Of a stretch of DNA of 64,000 bases, positions 63,590 to 64,000 are shown piece after piece. A model generated the notes under the pieces. The model made no database searches, was not told where the DNA came from, and saw only the letters and a list, made by a program, of their open reading frames with translations. The DNA comes from Dipteris shenzhenensis (taxonomy: Eukaryota; Polypodiophyta; Polypodiopsida; Gleicheniales): assembly GCA_047967505.1 (NCBI GenBank), contig CM106538.1. One strand, 5' to 3'. Positions within the stretch are counted from its first letter, which is position 1. Each line of letters opens with the position of its first letter. A program made the position numbers and the translations under genes.

Positions 63590-64000
63590 CTTTTTTTTCT
63601 TTTTCCAAGAAAAAGACTTCTATTAAGTAAGAGAAAAAACCCGCGAGAGCAAGCTCAAAGCAGAATACATCATGAAATCATGAGGATAAACAAAAAATCC
63701 CCTCAGAGTGAGGTGGAAAACAACCAAGGCTGAGGCTGAAAGTGCCACCTCAACCCTGTAGTAGTCTCAGAGAAGAAAGGAGAATCCTTCCATTCCCTGA
63801 AGAAAGGAGTCCTCCTAGCTGAGGCTGCACGGGAGTCTCCCTGCATACTAGTCCATACGGCCATCAAAGTATATACGGTGTCTGTCCAGATACTAGCCAA
63901 TGTGTGCGAGGGATGAACCTGAGTACCCTCCAAAGCCTTTGTGCATCTGGCTCTGCAGATATGCCAGGATGCTATGCTCGCTAGAATCTCCCAAGAAGTA
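63590..64000 (-). pseudogene. LINE-B copy B4: 3' fragment inserted in B5, running off the window
   Basis: Minus strand: QVHPSHTLASIWTDTVYTLM, REWKDSPFFSE and GLRWHFQPQPW, matching B3 and B1. The 3' end in sense reads TACTTAATAGAAGTC, a small hairpin CTTTTTC-TTGG-AAAAAG, then A-rich sequence. It continues beyond 64000, so its 5' truncation point is unknown. Confidence 0.8.

Overview
The window is nuclear DNA from a land plant with a very large, transposon-dominated genome. It has spliceosomal introns, plant-type Ty1/copia and Ty3/gypsy elements primed by initiator tRNA-Met, plant-style LINEs and plant-type simple repeats. The only host gene I can support is a plant ribokinase (PfkB family), seen as two intact exons (7911-8114 and 17668-17955) separated by an intron of about 9.55 kb. 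No later exon was found, so its second intron may exceed 46 kb. Introns this long, and a protein that diverges from what I recall of seed-plant ribokinases, fit a fern, lycophyte or gymnosperm. I cannot choose between them from the sequence alone.

Layout. 1-7640 is old intergenic DNA with an LTR/PBS scrap and a decayed L1-like LINE (2185-5443). 7649-17955 holds the ribokinase TATA candidate, exon 1, intron 1 and exon 2. Intron 1 contains a gypsy integrase relic, two LINE-B copies and the 5' part of a LINE-E element. 18690-39150 is a nested set. A LINE-E ORF1 was split by a minus-strand copia element (19189-38979, TSD GATTC). That copia was itself split by a young plus-strand gypsy (19439-26196, TSD ACCTA), by a minus-strand gypsy whose 3' end is lost (about 26637-33559), and by a 511-bp insert flanked by 38-bp direct repeats. 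40095-51474 carries three copies of one L1 family (LINE-A), one inserted in the target duplication of another. 51478-58015 has two short gag-only copia-like elements; the LTR of the second is split by a different LINE (LINE-D) lying between two GA microsatellites. 58016-64000 is a pile of LINE-B copies inserted into each other, including one with a very C-rich 5' leader of about 0.75 kb.

Themes. Target-site duplications give a relative insertion order at several places. The most unexpected pattern is a dense cluster of GTAC cores, mostly CCGTACA(A/G) in element sense, upstream of the first ORF of five elements from three or four unrelated classes (two LINE-A copies, LINE-E, a copia and a gypsy). 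This resembles the binding consensus of plant SBP/SPL transcription factors. Almost all element ORFs carry stops or frameshifts. Exceptions are the 463-codon LINE-D reading frame, the endonuclease part of LINE-A copy 1, and an extra proline-rich ORF in front of gag in the minus-strand gypsy. No CRISPR array, rRNA, tRNA or prokaryotic gene organisation is visible.
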